Source: Cognaticolwellia aestuarii (GTDB lineage: Bacteria; Pseudomonadota; Gammaproteobacteria; Enterobacterales; Alteromonadaceae). Taken from it: a stretch of 64,000 bases of DNA. The stretch's first letter is position 1, and each line of letters begins with the position of its first letter. A model generated the notes under the pieces. It was not told where the DNA came from. It searched no databases and saw only the letters and a program-made list of their open reading frames with translations. Shown piece after piece: positions 57,099 through 64,000 of this stretch. Made by a program: the position numbers and the translations under genes. Location: the NCBI RefSeq assembly GCF_002000025.1, contig NZ_MUZV01000004.1:1-64000 (forward strand), read 5' to 3'.

Positions 57099-59687
57099 TT
57101 ATACCGGTTCAACAATTTTAGGACTTTGCGTTACTCTATTTTCAGCTATATTCACTGCGATACGCTCATGCTGATAAGCAGGACGAATTTGTTGACGCTC
57201 TTCAACAAATTGAATATTTGTATCTGACTTATCCGAATTTACAAAAGGCTTGAAACGTTTCAGTGCCTGTGGATTGGCCAGTGTCGTTTTCCACTCACAT
57301 TGATAACTACCAACAATAAGCTGCATTTGCTTTTCAAGTTCATCAGCAATTTGTAAACTATCCTCAATAACAACATCTTGTAAATAACTCAATCCGCCTT
57401 CTAAGTTATCCATCCACACAGAGGTACGTTGCAACCTGTCACCAGTATTCACGTAAAACATCAAAATTCGGTCGATATATTTAATCAGTGTTTTGTCATC
57501 CAAATCAGTGGTAAATAAATCACCATGGCGCGGTTTCATACCACCATTACCACAAACATAAAGGTTCCAACCTTTTTCCGTAGCAATAATGCCAATATCT
57601 TTACTTTGTGCTTCAGCACACTCCCTTGTACAACCCGATACGGCAAATTTTATTTTATGTGGGGCACGTAAACCTTTGTAACGATTTTCTAATAATATTG
57701 CCATACTAATGCTATCTTGTACGCCGTATCGACACCAACTCGAGCCAACACAAGATTTTACTGTTCTTAGCGACTTGCCATAGGCATGGCCGGTTTCAAA
57801 ACCGGCGTCAATGAGTTCTTGCCAAATAGGCGGTAACTGCTCTACGCGTGCGCCAAATAAATCGACGCGCTGACCACCAGTGATTTTAGTATACAAATTA
57901 TATTTTTTTGCTACCTCACCAAGCACAATCAACTTATCGGGCGTAATTTCACCACCAGCAATACGCGGAACAACCGAATAAGTGCCGTCTTTTTGCATGT
58001 TAGCGAGGTAGTTATCGTTAGTATCTTGTAGACCGACGTGAGATTTATCTAAAATATAATCATTCCAAACAGAAGCTAAAATAGAAGCCGTTAATGGTTT
58101 ACACACTTCACAACCCAGACCTTTGCCGTGTGAAGATAATAGTTGTTCAAATGTGGTGATTTTCTCAACTTTAACAATATCAAACAATTCTCGGCGTGAA
58201 TGAGCAAAGTGCTCACAAATATCTTTTTTAACTTCAACGCCACGTTGCTCAAGTAAGCTATCAGTGACATTTTTCACTAGCGCGGTACAACCACCGCAGC
58301 CTGAGCTAGCTTTGGTACAAGTCTTAATATCGCCAACACTACAAGCACCGTTATCAATAGCGCTGACAATGTCGCCTTTAGTGACGTTATGACAAGAACA
58401 AATGGTCGCGCTATCCGGTAAAGCATCAACACCTAATGCGGGCTTATCAGCCGCCATCGGCAAAATCAACGATTCTGGTGACTCTGGTAAATCAATAGCA
58501 TTAAGCATGTATTGCAAAAGCGTGTCGTATTCACTGGTATCACCAATAAGGACGGCACCGAGTAGCTTAGTTTTTTCTGCATTTACGACTATTTTTTTAT
58601 AAACACCATTCGGCTGATTTTCATAGGTATAACAAAGCGATCCTGATGTTTTCGCATGGGCATCACCAATGGAGCCAACGTCTACCCCCATTAACTTAAG
58701 CTTGGTACTCATATCTGCACCGGTAAAATGTTGTTCTTCGCCAAGAATATGCTTCGCCGCTACTTTTGCCATGGCATAGCCAGGCGCAACTAAACCAAAA
58801 ATAAAGTTACTCCATAACGCACACTCACCAATAGCGTAGATATTATTATCCGAAGTTTGGCATTGATTATTGATAACAATTCCACCACGTTCGCCAATAA
58901 CGAGATCAAATTCACGAGCGAGATTATCAAAAGGCCTGATGCCAGCTGAAAATAAAATTAAATCGGTTTCTAGTTCACTGCCATCACTAAAACAAAGTTT
59001 GTAGCGACAATGCTCACCATCAACAATTTCATTTGTGGCTTTTGACGTATGCACTTGCACACCCAACTGTTCAATTTTACTTTTCAGTAATCGCCCACCG
59101 CCTGCATCAACTTGCACGCCCATCAATTGTGGTGCAAATTCAACTACATGAGTTTTTAAGCCTAATTGTTTCAGGGCATTAGCAGCTTCTAAACCAAGCA
59201 GCCCGCCACCAATAACAACGCCAACCTTACTTTTATCAGCACTGGCTTGAATAGCATCAAGATCATCAATGGTACGATACACTAAGCAATGTTCGCGATC
59301 TTTACCTGGAATAGGTGGCACAAAAGGATACGAGCCCGTAGCAAGCACTAATTTATCGTAGTGATAGCGCTTTCCTTGCTCTGTTTCAACGAAACCTTGC
59401 GCTTTATCTATATGACTAACCTTGGCATCAACGGCGAAATTCACTTGCCATTGTTGATAGGTTTTTTCGTCTGTCATGGCTAAATCTTCCGCCGATTTAC
59501 CAGCAAAATACTCTGACAGATGTACGCGGTCGTAAGCGAGTCTCGATTCAGCACAGAGTACGGTTATTTCTACCGTTTGTTCACTATTACTTAGCTCAAC
59601 AAGTTGTTCAACAAAGTGATGGCCAACCATACCATTGCCAACAACAACCACTTTTGTTTTTACCACTGCCTGATTATCTATATTCAT
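57099..59687 (-). CDS. nirB: NADH-dependent nitrite reductase large subunit
   Basis: NirB reduces nitrite to ammonia in the cytoplasm with NADH, FAD, [2Fe-2S], 4Fe-4S and sirohaem. Its 862 residues show an N-terminal pyridine nucleotide-disulphide oxidoreductase part (VVVVGNGMVGHHFVEQL, FAD site; VVIGGGLLGLEAANALKQLG, NADH site). The BFD domain follows (CSCHNVTKGDIVSAI with CGGCTALVKNV), with a second cysteine-rich piece (GLGCEVCKPL), and then the sulfite/nitrite reductase domains. Sirohaem-cluster cysteines are in CVGSSWCRYG and SGCTRECAEA. The ATG at 59687 was preferred to the adjacent TTG. A sigma-54 promoter lies about 130 bases upstream. Confidence 0.96.
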   Translation of the reverse strand: MNIDNQAVVKTKVVVVGNGMVGHHFVEQLVELSNSEQTVEITVLCAESRLAYDRVHLSEYFAGKSAEDLAMTDEKTYQQWQVNFAVDAKVSHIDKAQGFVETEQGKRYHYDKLVLATGSYPFVPPIPGKDREHCLVYRTIDDLDAIQASADKSKVGVVIGGGLLGLEAANALKQLGLKTHVVEFAPQLMGVQVDAGGGRLLKSKIEQLGVQVHTSKATNEIVDGEHCRYKLCFSDGSELETDLILFSAGIRPFDNLAREFDLVIGERGGIVINNQCQTSDNNIYAIGECALWSNFIFGLVAPGYAMAKVAAKHILGEEQHFTGADMSTKLKLMGVDVGSIGDAHAKTSGSLCYTYENQPNGVYKKIVVNAEKTKLLGAVLIGDTSEYDTLLQYMLNAIDLPESPESLILPMAADKPALGVDALPDSATICSCHNVTKGDIVSAIDNGACSVGDIKTCTKASSGCGGCTALVKNVTDSLLEQRGVEVKKDICEHFAHSRRELFDIVKVEKITTFEQLLSSHGKGLGCEVCKPLTASILASVWNDYILDKSHVGLQDTNDNYLANMQKDGTYSVVPRIAGGEITPDKLIVLGEVAKKYNLYTKITGGQRVDLFGARVEQLPPIWQELIDAGFETGHAYGKSLRTVKSCVGSSWCRYGVQDSISMAILLENRYKGLRAPHKIKFAVSGCTRECAEAQSKDIGIIATEKGWNLYVCGNGGMKPRHGDLFTTDLDDKTLIKYIDRILMFYVNTGDRLQRTSVWMDNLEGGLSYLQDVVIEDSLQIADELEKQMQLIVGSYQCEWKTTLANPQALKRFKPFVNSDKSDTNIQFVEERQQIRPAYQHERIAVNIAENRVTQSPKIVEPV

Positions 59688-59815
59688 CAACCTACACCTG
59701 CTTATTTGTGACTTGTGTTAAACCAAAAATTTACTTTCAGTCAGACTAGCGTCAAAGAAACACCACTTACCTCAAGTGCTTTCAATTTACTTCAGCTGAA
59801 CTTAACAGATGCAGT

Positions 59816-59831
59816 TGCAAAGCAGGTGCCA
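59816..59831 (-). promoter_or_regulatory. Sigma-54 promoter of nirB-nirD-nasA
   Basis: Read on the minus strand, TGGCACCTGCTTTGCA matches TGGCAC-N5-TTGCA perfectly: -24 GG and -12 GC are 10 bases apart. The nirB start is about 130 bases downstream. Transcription would need RpoN and an enhancer-binding protein such as NtrC. Confidence 0.88.
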
Positions 59832-59914
59832 GTTAACTTTTAACATTAAAAACAATAACTAAGAATTTTATTAATGAAAGAAAGAGCGTTAATGCACTAG
59901 TATGATGATGCAGC

Positions 59915-59931
59915 CGCACCACTGCTGTGCA
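59915..59931 (-). promoter_or_regulatory. NtrC-type enhancer site upstream of nirB
   Basis: The minus strand reads TGCACAGCAGTGGTGCG, matching the palindrome TGCACC-N5-GGTGCA at 10 of 12 fixed positions. It is centred about 100 bases upstream of the sigma-54 element, a normal enhancer distance. Confidence 0.72.
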
Positions 59932-59973
59932 GTTAATCGGTCTTGTTATATTAATGCAGTAATGTATTAACGT

Positions 59974-61818
59974 TTAAAAAGCAATAACACCTAGTAGTGT
60001 GATCAACAAAATAAATGTCGTTGCTTGCCAAAATTGTGTTGGATAACGTTTTATAAAGGGTAGACTTTGATATGCTTGCAACACATCAATATTAGGTTTA
60101 TTGAGATCCGTAAGAAATTCAGAAAAGGCTTGATAACGTTCTTTTGGATTGGCTTGTAAGGCTTTTTTCAAGGTCAAATCTAGCCATAAAGGTAATTCAT
60201 TACGATAATCTTTAATACTGCGATATTGCCATAAAGGGTAGGCTTTTACTGTTTCATGGCTCGATGCCATCGGCTTATAAGGTAAAGATCCCGAAAGCAT
60301 TTCATAGCAAACTACGGCAAGTGAGAATAAATCACTTTGGTGGTCGGCATGCATCTTCAGTAATGTTTCAGGTGCAATGTAATTCAGCGTACCTTGCGGC
60401 ACAGTCTCTGGCAGGCCAGCTGTCACTTCATCTTGAGCAGCAATTAAAACCGTGCCGTAATCAATTAGCGTAATATGCCCAGAGGCATTAATCATAATGT
60501 TATCAGGTTTTAAGTCTCGATGGACTAAATCAAGACGCTGAAATGCTCGCAGCGCACTCACTATTTGACTAACGATATCACGTACCTGAGCAATAGTTGG
60601 CTTGGGATTATCGTGCATCCATTCACTTAAGGGTTGGCCATCAATAAACTGACAAACATGATATAGCGCCTTGCTAGGATTCGGGTTAGTAATAACCTGC
60701 ATAACATTTCGATGCTTTATCCGCTCTCCCACCCAGCCTTCTCGCAAAAAGCCCTGAATATAGATAGCGTCGTCGATAAAGTTCATCGAAGGCACTTTTA
60801 ATACTAATGGTTCTTCGTGATCTGCATGCTCGACTAAATACAAATGTGAACGCACGCTGGCATGCAATATTTTCTTAACCTTATAGCCATCGAGTTTCTG
60901 ACCCACTTGCAGCGCTGGAGGTATTATTCTCGCCAACAAGTATTGCTCAATCTCGGCAAGTTCTCGCTTAGGTGTCGCATTAATATATACCAACACACAA
61001 CTTACGTTGTCCTCACTACCCGCTGCGATTGCTTGTGTAACAATTTGCAAACTCACTTGCTCAAGCATGGCTTTATTAGGCTGCTTTGGTATTGTAGATA
61101 ATACCTTGGTAAGTTGTTGGCCAGATATATGCTCATGGACACCGTCACTGGTCAACAAAAAAATATCTCCAACATTCACTGCTAGCTGGTATTGATCAAC
61201 TTTTAAATGGCTGTCAGCACCCAATGCTCGGGTAAGTAAACTGCTACCGAACCCTTGCTTTTGATTATGATCGCGGGTAATAACGTGATATTCGCCGTGA
61301 CAATATTTACCTACACGAGTGTCTCCAACGTGGAAAATATAAGCGCTAGTTGATTTGACAATTAAAGCAGTGAAGGTGGTTAACCATTGTGTAGTGTGCT
61401 GCAGATTATTTTCATGCCGACTGTTAACATCAGAATCTGACCCCATAACTCCTTGAGAAAACAACCACTGATTTAAACTCTTTAACACTTTAGCCGCTGA
61501 TTTATTCGTCGACCAAGATGCTGTCGTTGCATAATACTCTTGAATAAATTGTATGACTGACAATTGCGCCGCTTGAGCCGCATGGCTAGCACTTGAAACG
61601 CCATCGGCAATCGCAACAACGATGCCCTTTGACTCTCGTTCAGCGACACTCGGTTGCAAGGCAGCAAAAGCATCTTGGTTTTCAGCTTTTGTGCCAGCTT
61701 GAGATGCGCCGCCAATAGTAACCGCTAATGACAAGCTCGTAACACTGGTTTGCTTGGCACTACTATCCTTTACAGCCTTATTATCTTTTGGATTTTTCAT
61801 CATCTGACTAGCTGACAC
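59974..61818 (-). CDS. PP2C phosphatase / Ser-Thr kinase fusion in the nitrate operon
   Basis: This bifunctional signalling protein has 614 residues. The PP2C-type phosphatase (about 35-280) has [20 protein letters not shown] (where canonical enzymes read DGMGG), [17 protein letters not shown] and [11 protein letters not shown], so the metal-binding aspartates are present. The protein kinase (about 310-575) has Lys341 in LVLKVP, the HRD triad at 433-435 (VHRDLKPDN) and Asp453 in IDYG, a variant of DFG. The glycine loop is degenerate ([16 protein letters not shown] lacks GxGxxG). A C-terminal membrane helix spans about 597-613. It overlaps narK by 11 bases. Similar fusions adjoin nitrate assimilation genes in Pseudomonas. 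The substrate is unknown; NarK or nitrogen regulators are guesses. Confidence 0.9.
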   Translation of the reverse strand: MSASQMMKNPKDNKAVKDSSAKQTSVTSLSLAVTIGGASQAGTKAENQDAFAALQPSVAERESKGIVVAIADGVSSASHAAQAAQLSVIQFIQEYYATTASWSTNKSAAKVLKSLNQWLFSQGVMGSDSDVNSRHENNLQHTTQWLTTFTALIVKSTSAYIFHVGDTRVGKYCHGEYHVITRDHNQKQGFGSSLLTRALGADSHLKVDQYQLAVNVGDIFLLTSDGVHEHISGQQLTKVLSTIPKQPNKAMLEQVSLQIVTQAIAAGSEDNVSCVLVYINATPKRELAEIEQYLLARIIPPALQVGQKLDGYKVKKILHASVRSHLYLVEHADHEEPLVLKVPSMNFIDDAIYIQGFLREGWVGERIKHRNVMQVITNPNPSKALYHVCQFIDGQPLSEWMHDNPKPTIAQVRDIVSQIVSALRAFQRLDLVHRDLKPDNIMINASGHITLIDYGTVLIAAQDEVTAGLPETVPQGTLNYIAPETLLKMHADHQSDLFSLAVVCYEMLSGSLPYKPMASSHETVKAYPLWQYRSIKDYRNELPLWLDLTLKKALQANPKERYQAFSEFLTDLNKPNIDVLQAYQSLPFIKRYPTQFWQATTFILLITLLGVIAF

Positions 61819-63277
61819 TAATAAGCTCTACCGTACCATCTTCATGTACCTCAGCAATACTACCTTTAGGTTCTTCCATAAATAATAAAGCGATAAAACC
61901 TATAACAGCAGTTGCAGCAATGACTAAGAAAAATTGACTATACGGCAAGAAAGTGAGCACCGTTAAATAAACAACTGCACCGACATTACCATAGGCTCCT
62001 GTCATGCCTGCTATTTGACCTGTTAAGCTACGCTTAATTAATGGTACAGCCGCAAAAACCGCCCCTTCACCTGCCTGCACAAAGAAAGAGCACAGCATCG
62101 CTGTTACTACTGCTAATGCTAGTGGCCAAGCCTCTGAAATCAACGACATAGCAAAATAACCACAAGCTAAGCCTGCCGTTAGAATTAGCAGGGTTTTCTT
62201 ACGGCCAAACTTATCGCTTAGCCAACCACCACCAGGACGTGACATTAAATTCATAAAGGCATAAGTTGACGCTAACATGGCAGCAAACACCATATCTAAA
62301 GCAAAGGTTTCAGCAAAAAATAATGGCAGCATAGAAATCACCGCAAGTTCAGAGCCAAAAGTAGCGAAGTATAAAACATTCAGTACCGCAACTTGTTTAA
62401 ATTTATATTGCTGCGCAGGTGGAATAATTGACTTAAAAACCTTTATATTCACTTTATAGGTTTGAATTAACTCGGAAATGAACAAGGCAAATAGCGCTAA
62501 ATAAACCAAAATAGCACTTTGCTCTGACAGTAAGCTCACCCCACTTGGCGACAACTTCCATGTGAGTAGCGCCAACGCACCATACATGGGTAATTTCATT
62601 AAAATTAAAAGGTAAAAATCATTGCGACTAGTGACCAACATTGCACCGCTACTTTTAGGCTTAAAATAAGTAGAACCTTGCGGAGTATCTTTGACATTAA
62701 AATACCAAATAACACTAAAAACCAAACTAAGCATGCCCGTCAATGCCACGGCGTAGCGCCATCCGTCTTCGCCACCAAAAAATAACGCTAAACTGGGGAG
62801 TAACATAGCGGCAGCGGCTGAACCAAAATTGCCCCAACCACCATAAATCCCCTCAGCCGTACCGAGTTCATTGGCTGGAAACCACTCACTGACCATGCGA
62901 ATACCAATAACAAAACCGGCACCAATAAAACCTAGTAAAAACCGTGATAACGCCGCCTGCTCGAAATCGGTAGCGAGTGCAAACATAAAACAAGGAATGC
63001 TACACAATGCCAACAATATTGCATAAACAAGCCGAGGACCATATTTGTCAGTTAACATACCTATGATTACTCGTGCAGGAATGGTAAGTGCGACATTTAA
63101 TAATAATAACGTTTTAATTTCGGCACTGGATAAATTTAGGCTATCCGCTATTACCGAAAGTAACGGTGCATGATTAAACCACACAGCAAAGGTAATAAAA
63201 AATGCCATCCAACTTAAGTGCAGCACTTTCATCTTACCGACAAATGAAAATATTTTAATCCCTGCAGGATCAGACAT
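61808..63277 (-). CDS. narK: Nitrate/nitrite MFS transporter (NarK/NasA type)
   Basis: This 489-residue major-facilitator protein has about 12 helices and imports nitrate for assimilation. Typical NNP-family pieces are [22 protein letters not shown] at helix 1, [26 protein letters not shown] at helices 2-3, and the nitrate signature [39 protein letters not shown]. The second signature half is [16 protein letters not shown]. The arginines that bind nitrate in NarK appear as PARV (helix 2) and SRPGG (helix 8). It is first in the narK-kinase unit, preceded by sigma-54 and NtrC-type sites. Nas-type uptake rather than respiratory exchange is inferred from its neighbours. Confidence 0.93.
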   Translation of the reverse strand: MSDPAGIKIFSFVGKMKVLHLSWMAFFITFAVWFNHAPLLSVIADSLNLSSAEIKTLLLLNVALTIPARVIIGMLTDKYGPRLVYAILLALCSIPCFMFALATDFEQAALSRFLLGFIGAGFVIGIRMVSEWFPANELGTAEGIYGGWGNFGSAAAAMLLPSLALFFGGEDGWRYAVALTGMLSLVFSVIWYFNVKDTPQGSTYFKPKSSGAMLVTSRNDFYLLILMKLPMYGALALLTWKLSPSGVSLLSEQSAILVYLALFALFISELIQTYKVNIKVFKSIIPPAQQYKFKQVAVLNVLYFATFGSELAVISMLPLFFAETFALDMVFAAMLASTYAFMNLMSRPGGGWLSDKFGRKKTLLILTAGLACGYFAMSLISEAWPLALAVVTAMLCSFFVQAGEGAVFAAVPLIKRSLTGQIAGMTGAYGNVGAVVYLTVLTFLPYSQFFLVIAATAVIGFIALLFMEEPKGSIAEVHEDGTVELISVS

Positions 63278-63319
63278 ATAAATTTCCTTAACTAACTGAG
63301 CGAAATGAAACTAGAGCTA

Positions 63320-63335
63320 AGCAATCTTAATACCA
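63320..63335 (-). promoter_or_regulatory. Sigma-54 promoter of narK
   Basis: The minus strand reads TGGTATTAAGATTGCT: the invariant -24 GG and -12 GC are exactly 10 bases apart and TTGCT is perfect, while the -24 half is weaker (TGGTAT for TGGCAC). It lies 43 bases upstream of the narK start. Confidence 0.72.
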
Positions 63336-63439
63336 GTAAAAAAATAAAATTTTAAGCATTACAATTCAGTAAGATACATAAAAAGTGAGTTAAAAAATCA
63401 AAAGGTACGATAACCGTTAATCACCTTAATAGGGCTTAT

Positions 63440-63456
63440 TGCACACCAAAGGTGCA
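63440..63456 (-). promoter_or_regulatory. NtrC-type enhancer site upstream of narK
   Basis: The minus strand reads TGCACCTTTGGTGTGCA, matching TGCACC-N5-GGTGCA at 11 of 12 positions. It is centred about 120 bases upstream of the sigma-54 element. The site also lies upstream of the divergent rplY promoter. Confidence 0.8.
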
Positions 63457-63538
63457 GGTCATTGCTTGAAAGCATTCAACTTCCTATTCCTTTTTAACCC
63501 ATTAATAAGTAATTAAATTAACAGTTTAATCCAAGGGG

Positions 63539-63567
63539 TTGCGATAACATTGGATCTCCGTTAATAG
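63539..63567 (+). promoter_or_regulatory. Probable sigma-70 promoter of rplY
   Basis: TTGCGA (63539-63544) and TAATAG (63562-63567) are separated by 17 bases, 114 bases upstream of the rplY start codon. This leaves a 5' leader of about 105 bases. Confidence 0.55.
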
Positions 63568-63624
63568 GGGTGTTATCATGCCGCGCCTTTTTTAGCTAAT
63601 TAATAGCAGTTAAAAAAGGAACAG

Positions 63625-63649
63625 GTTGTTTTTGGTCGCAAAAAACAAC
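63625..63649 (+). promoter_or_regulatory. rplY leader hairpin
   Basis: Arms GTTGTTTTT (63625-63633) and AAAAACAAC (63641-63649) enclose a 7-base loop, GGTCGCA, in the rplY leader. L25 is known to repress its own mRNA through a leader structure in gammaproteobacteria, and this is the obvious candidate. Identity with that class was not checked by covariance. Confidence 0.45.
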
Positions 63650-63680
63650 AACTTTTAATTATTAAATAATGGATATAACC

Positions 63681-64000
63681 ATGACTGATTTATTTACATT
63701 GGATGCTGAAGTACGTACAGATTTAGGGAAAGGTGCGAGCCGCCGCCTACGTCACGCGAACAAAGTTCCAGCGATTTTATACGGTGAAGGCCAAGAGCCT
63801 GTTTCTTTAACGTTAGAGCACAAAAATGTTTTCCGTGCACAACAAGAAGAAGCTTTTTACTCTCACGTTTTAACAATCAACGTTGACGGTAAGCCTGTTG
63901 AGTGTCTTTTAAAAGATATGCAACGTCACCCGTTCAAGCAAGTTGTAATGCACTTAGATTTCTTACGTGTTGATGCAAAACATGCTGTACAAGTTAATGC
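63681..64000 (+). CDS. rplY: 50S ribosomal protein L25 (Ctc/TL5 type), cut by the window end
   Basis: L25 binds 5S rRNA in the large ribosomal subunit. The visible 106 residues start [35 protein letters not shown], with the L25 motif GKGASRRLR followed by VPAILYGEG. The [16 protein letters not shown] segment comes later. The frame is still open at the end of the window and already exceeds the 94-residue E. coli protein, so this is the longer Ctc/TL5 form (usually 190-220 residues), common in marine gammaproteobacteria. The ATG at 63681 follows TGGATATAACC. Confidence 0.95.
   Translation, partial: MTDLFTLDAEVRTDLGKGASRRLRHANKVPAILYGEGQEPVSLTLEHKNVFRAQQEEAFYSHVLTINVDGKPVECLLKDMQRHPFKQVVMHLDFLRVDAKHAVQVN

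Overview
The window is chromosomal DNA from an AT-rich marine gammaproteobacterium. Gene content and neighbourhoods (hemA-prfA-prmC-sirB2-sirB1, lolB-ispE-prs, cysB near topA, and several small Alteromonadales-type membrane proteins) point to the order Alteromonadales, most likely Colwelliaceae. No rRNA, tRNA, CRISPR array or intact prophage was found.

Left edge (1-2276), mobile and accessory: an N-terminally truncated IS110-family transposase sits beside two integron-type gene cassettes on the minus strand. Each cassette is bounded by its own perfect 11-bp inverted repeat, and one complete attC-like palindrome is present. No integrase gene is visible. One cassette gene, a zinc-ribbon/membrane protein, has no ATG, GTG or TTG ahead of its cysteine motifs. 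A nearly 700-base stretch without a recognisable gene separates this from a TauE/SafE-type permease.

3.2-14 kb: metA and metH overlap and are preceded by MetJ operator repeats. Then come small membrane proteins, an HTH/DUF4177-like regulator with helically phased upstream repeats, a DUF3297 protein, a LysE exporter and other single genes, with short tandem repeats between them.

14-34 kb: a TPR hybrid histidine kinase, a one-domain voltage-gated-type ion channel with an acidic selectivity filter, cytochrome c' facing cytochrome b561 across a four-copy 16-bp repeat, an NSS transporter, a diguanylate cyclase, rmuC, an S9 peptidase, class I fumarase, pabB, nudL, L-serine dehydratase and cysB.

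34-54 kb, mostly housekeeping: topA, an arginase-family ureohydrolase, a large Ig-like surface lipoprotein with EF-hand-like loops, a DAACS symporter, kdsA, a DUF819 protein, the hemA cluster, and divergently lolB-ispE-prs.

54-63.3 kb: a complete nitrate assimilation block on the minus strand. A narK-type transporter overlaps a PP2C phosphatase/Ser-Thr kinase fusion; nirB, nirD and nasA follow. Both transcription units carry a sigma-54 -24/-12 element with an NtrC-type palindrome about 100-120 bp upstream, so uptake, signalling and reduction appear to be co-regulated by nitrogen status. The window ends inside rplY (L25/Ctc), which has a promoter-like pair and a leader hairpin.
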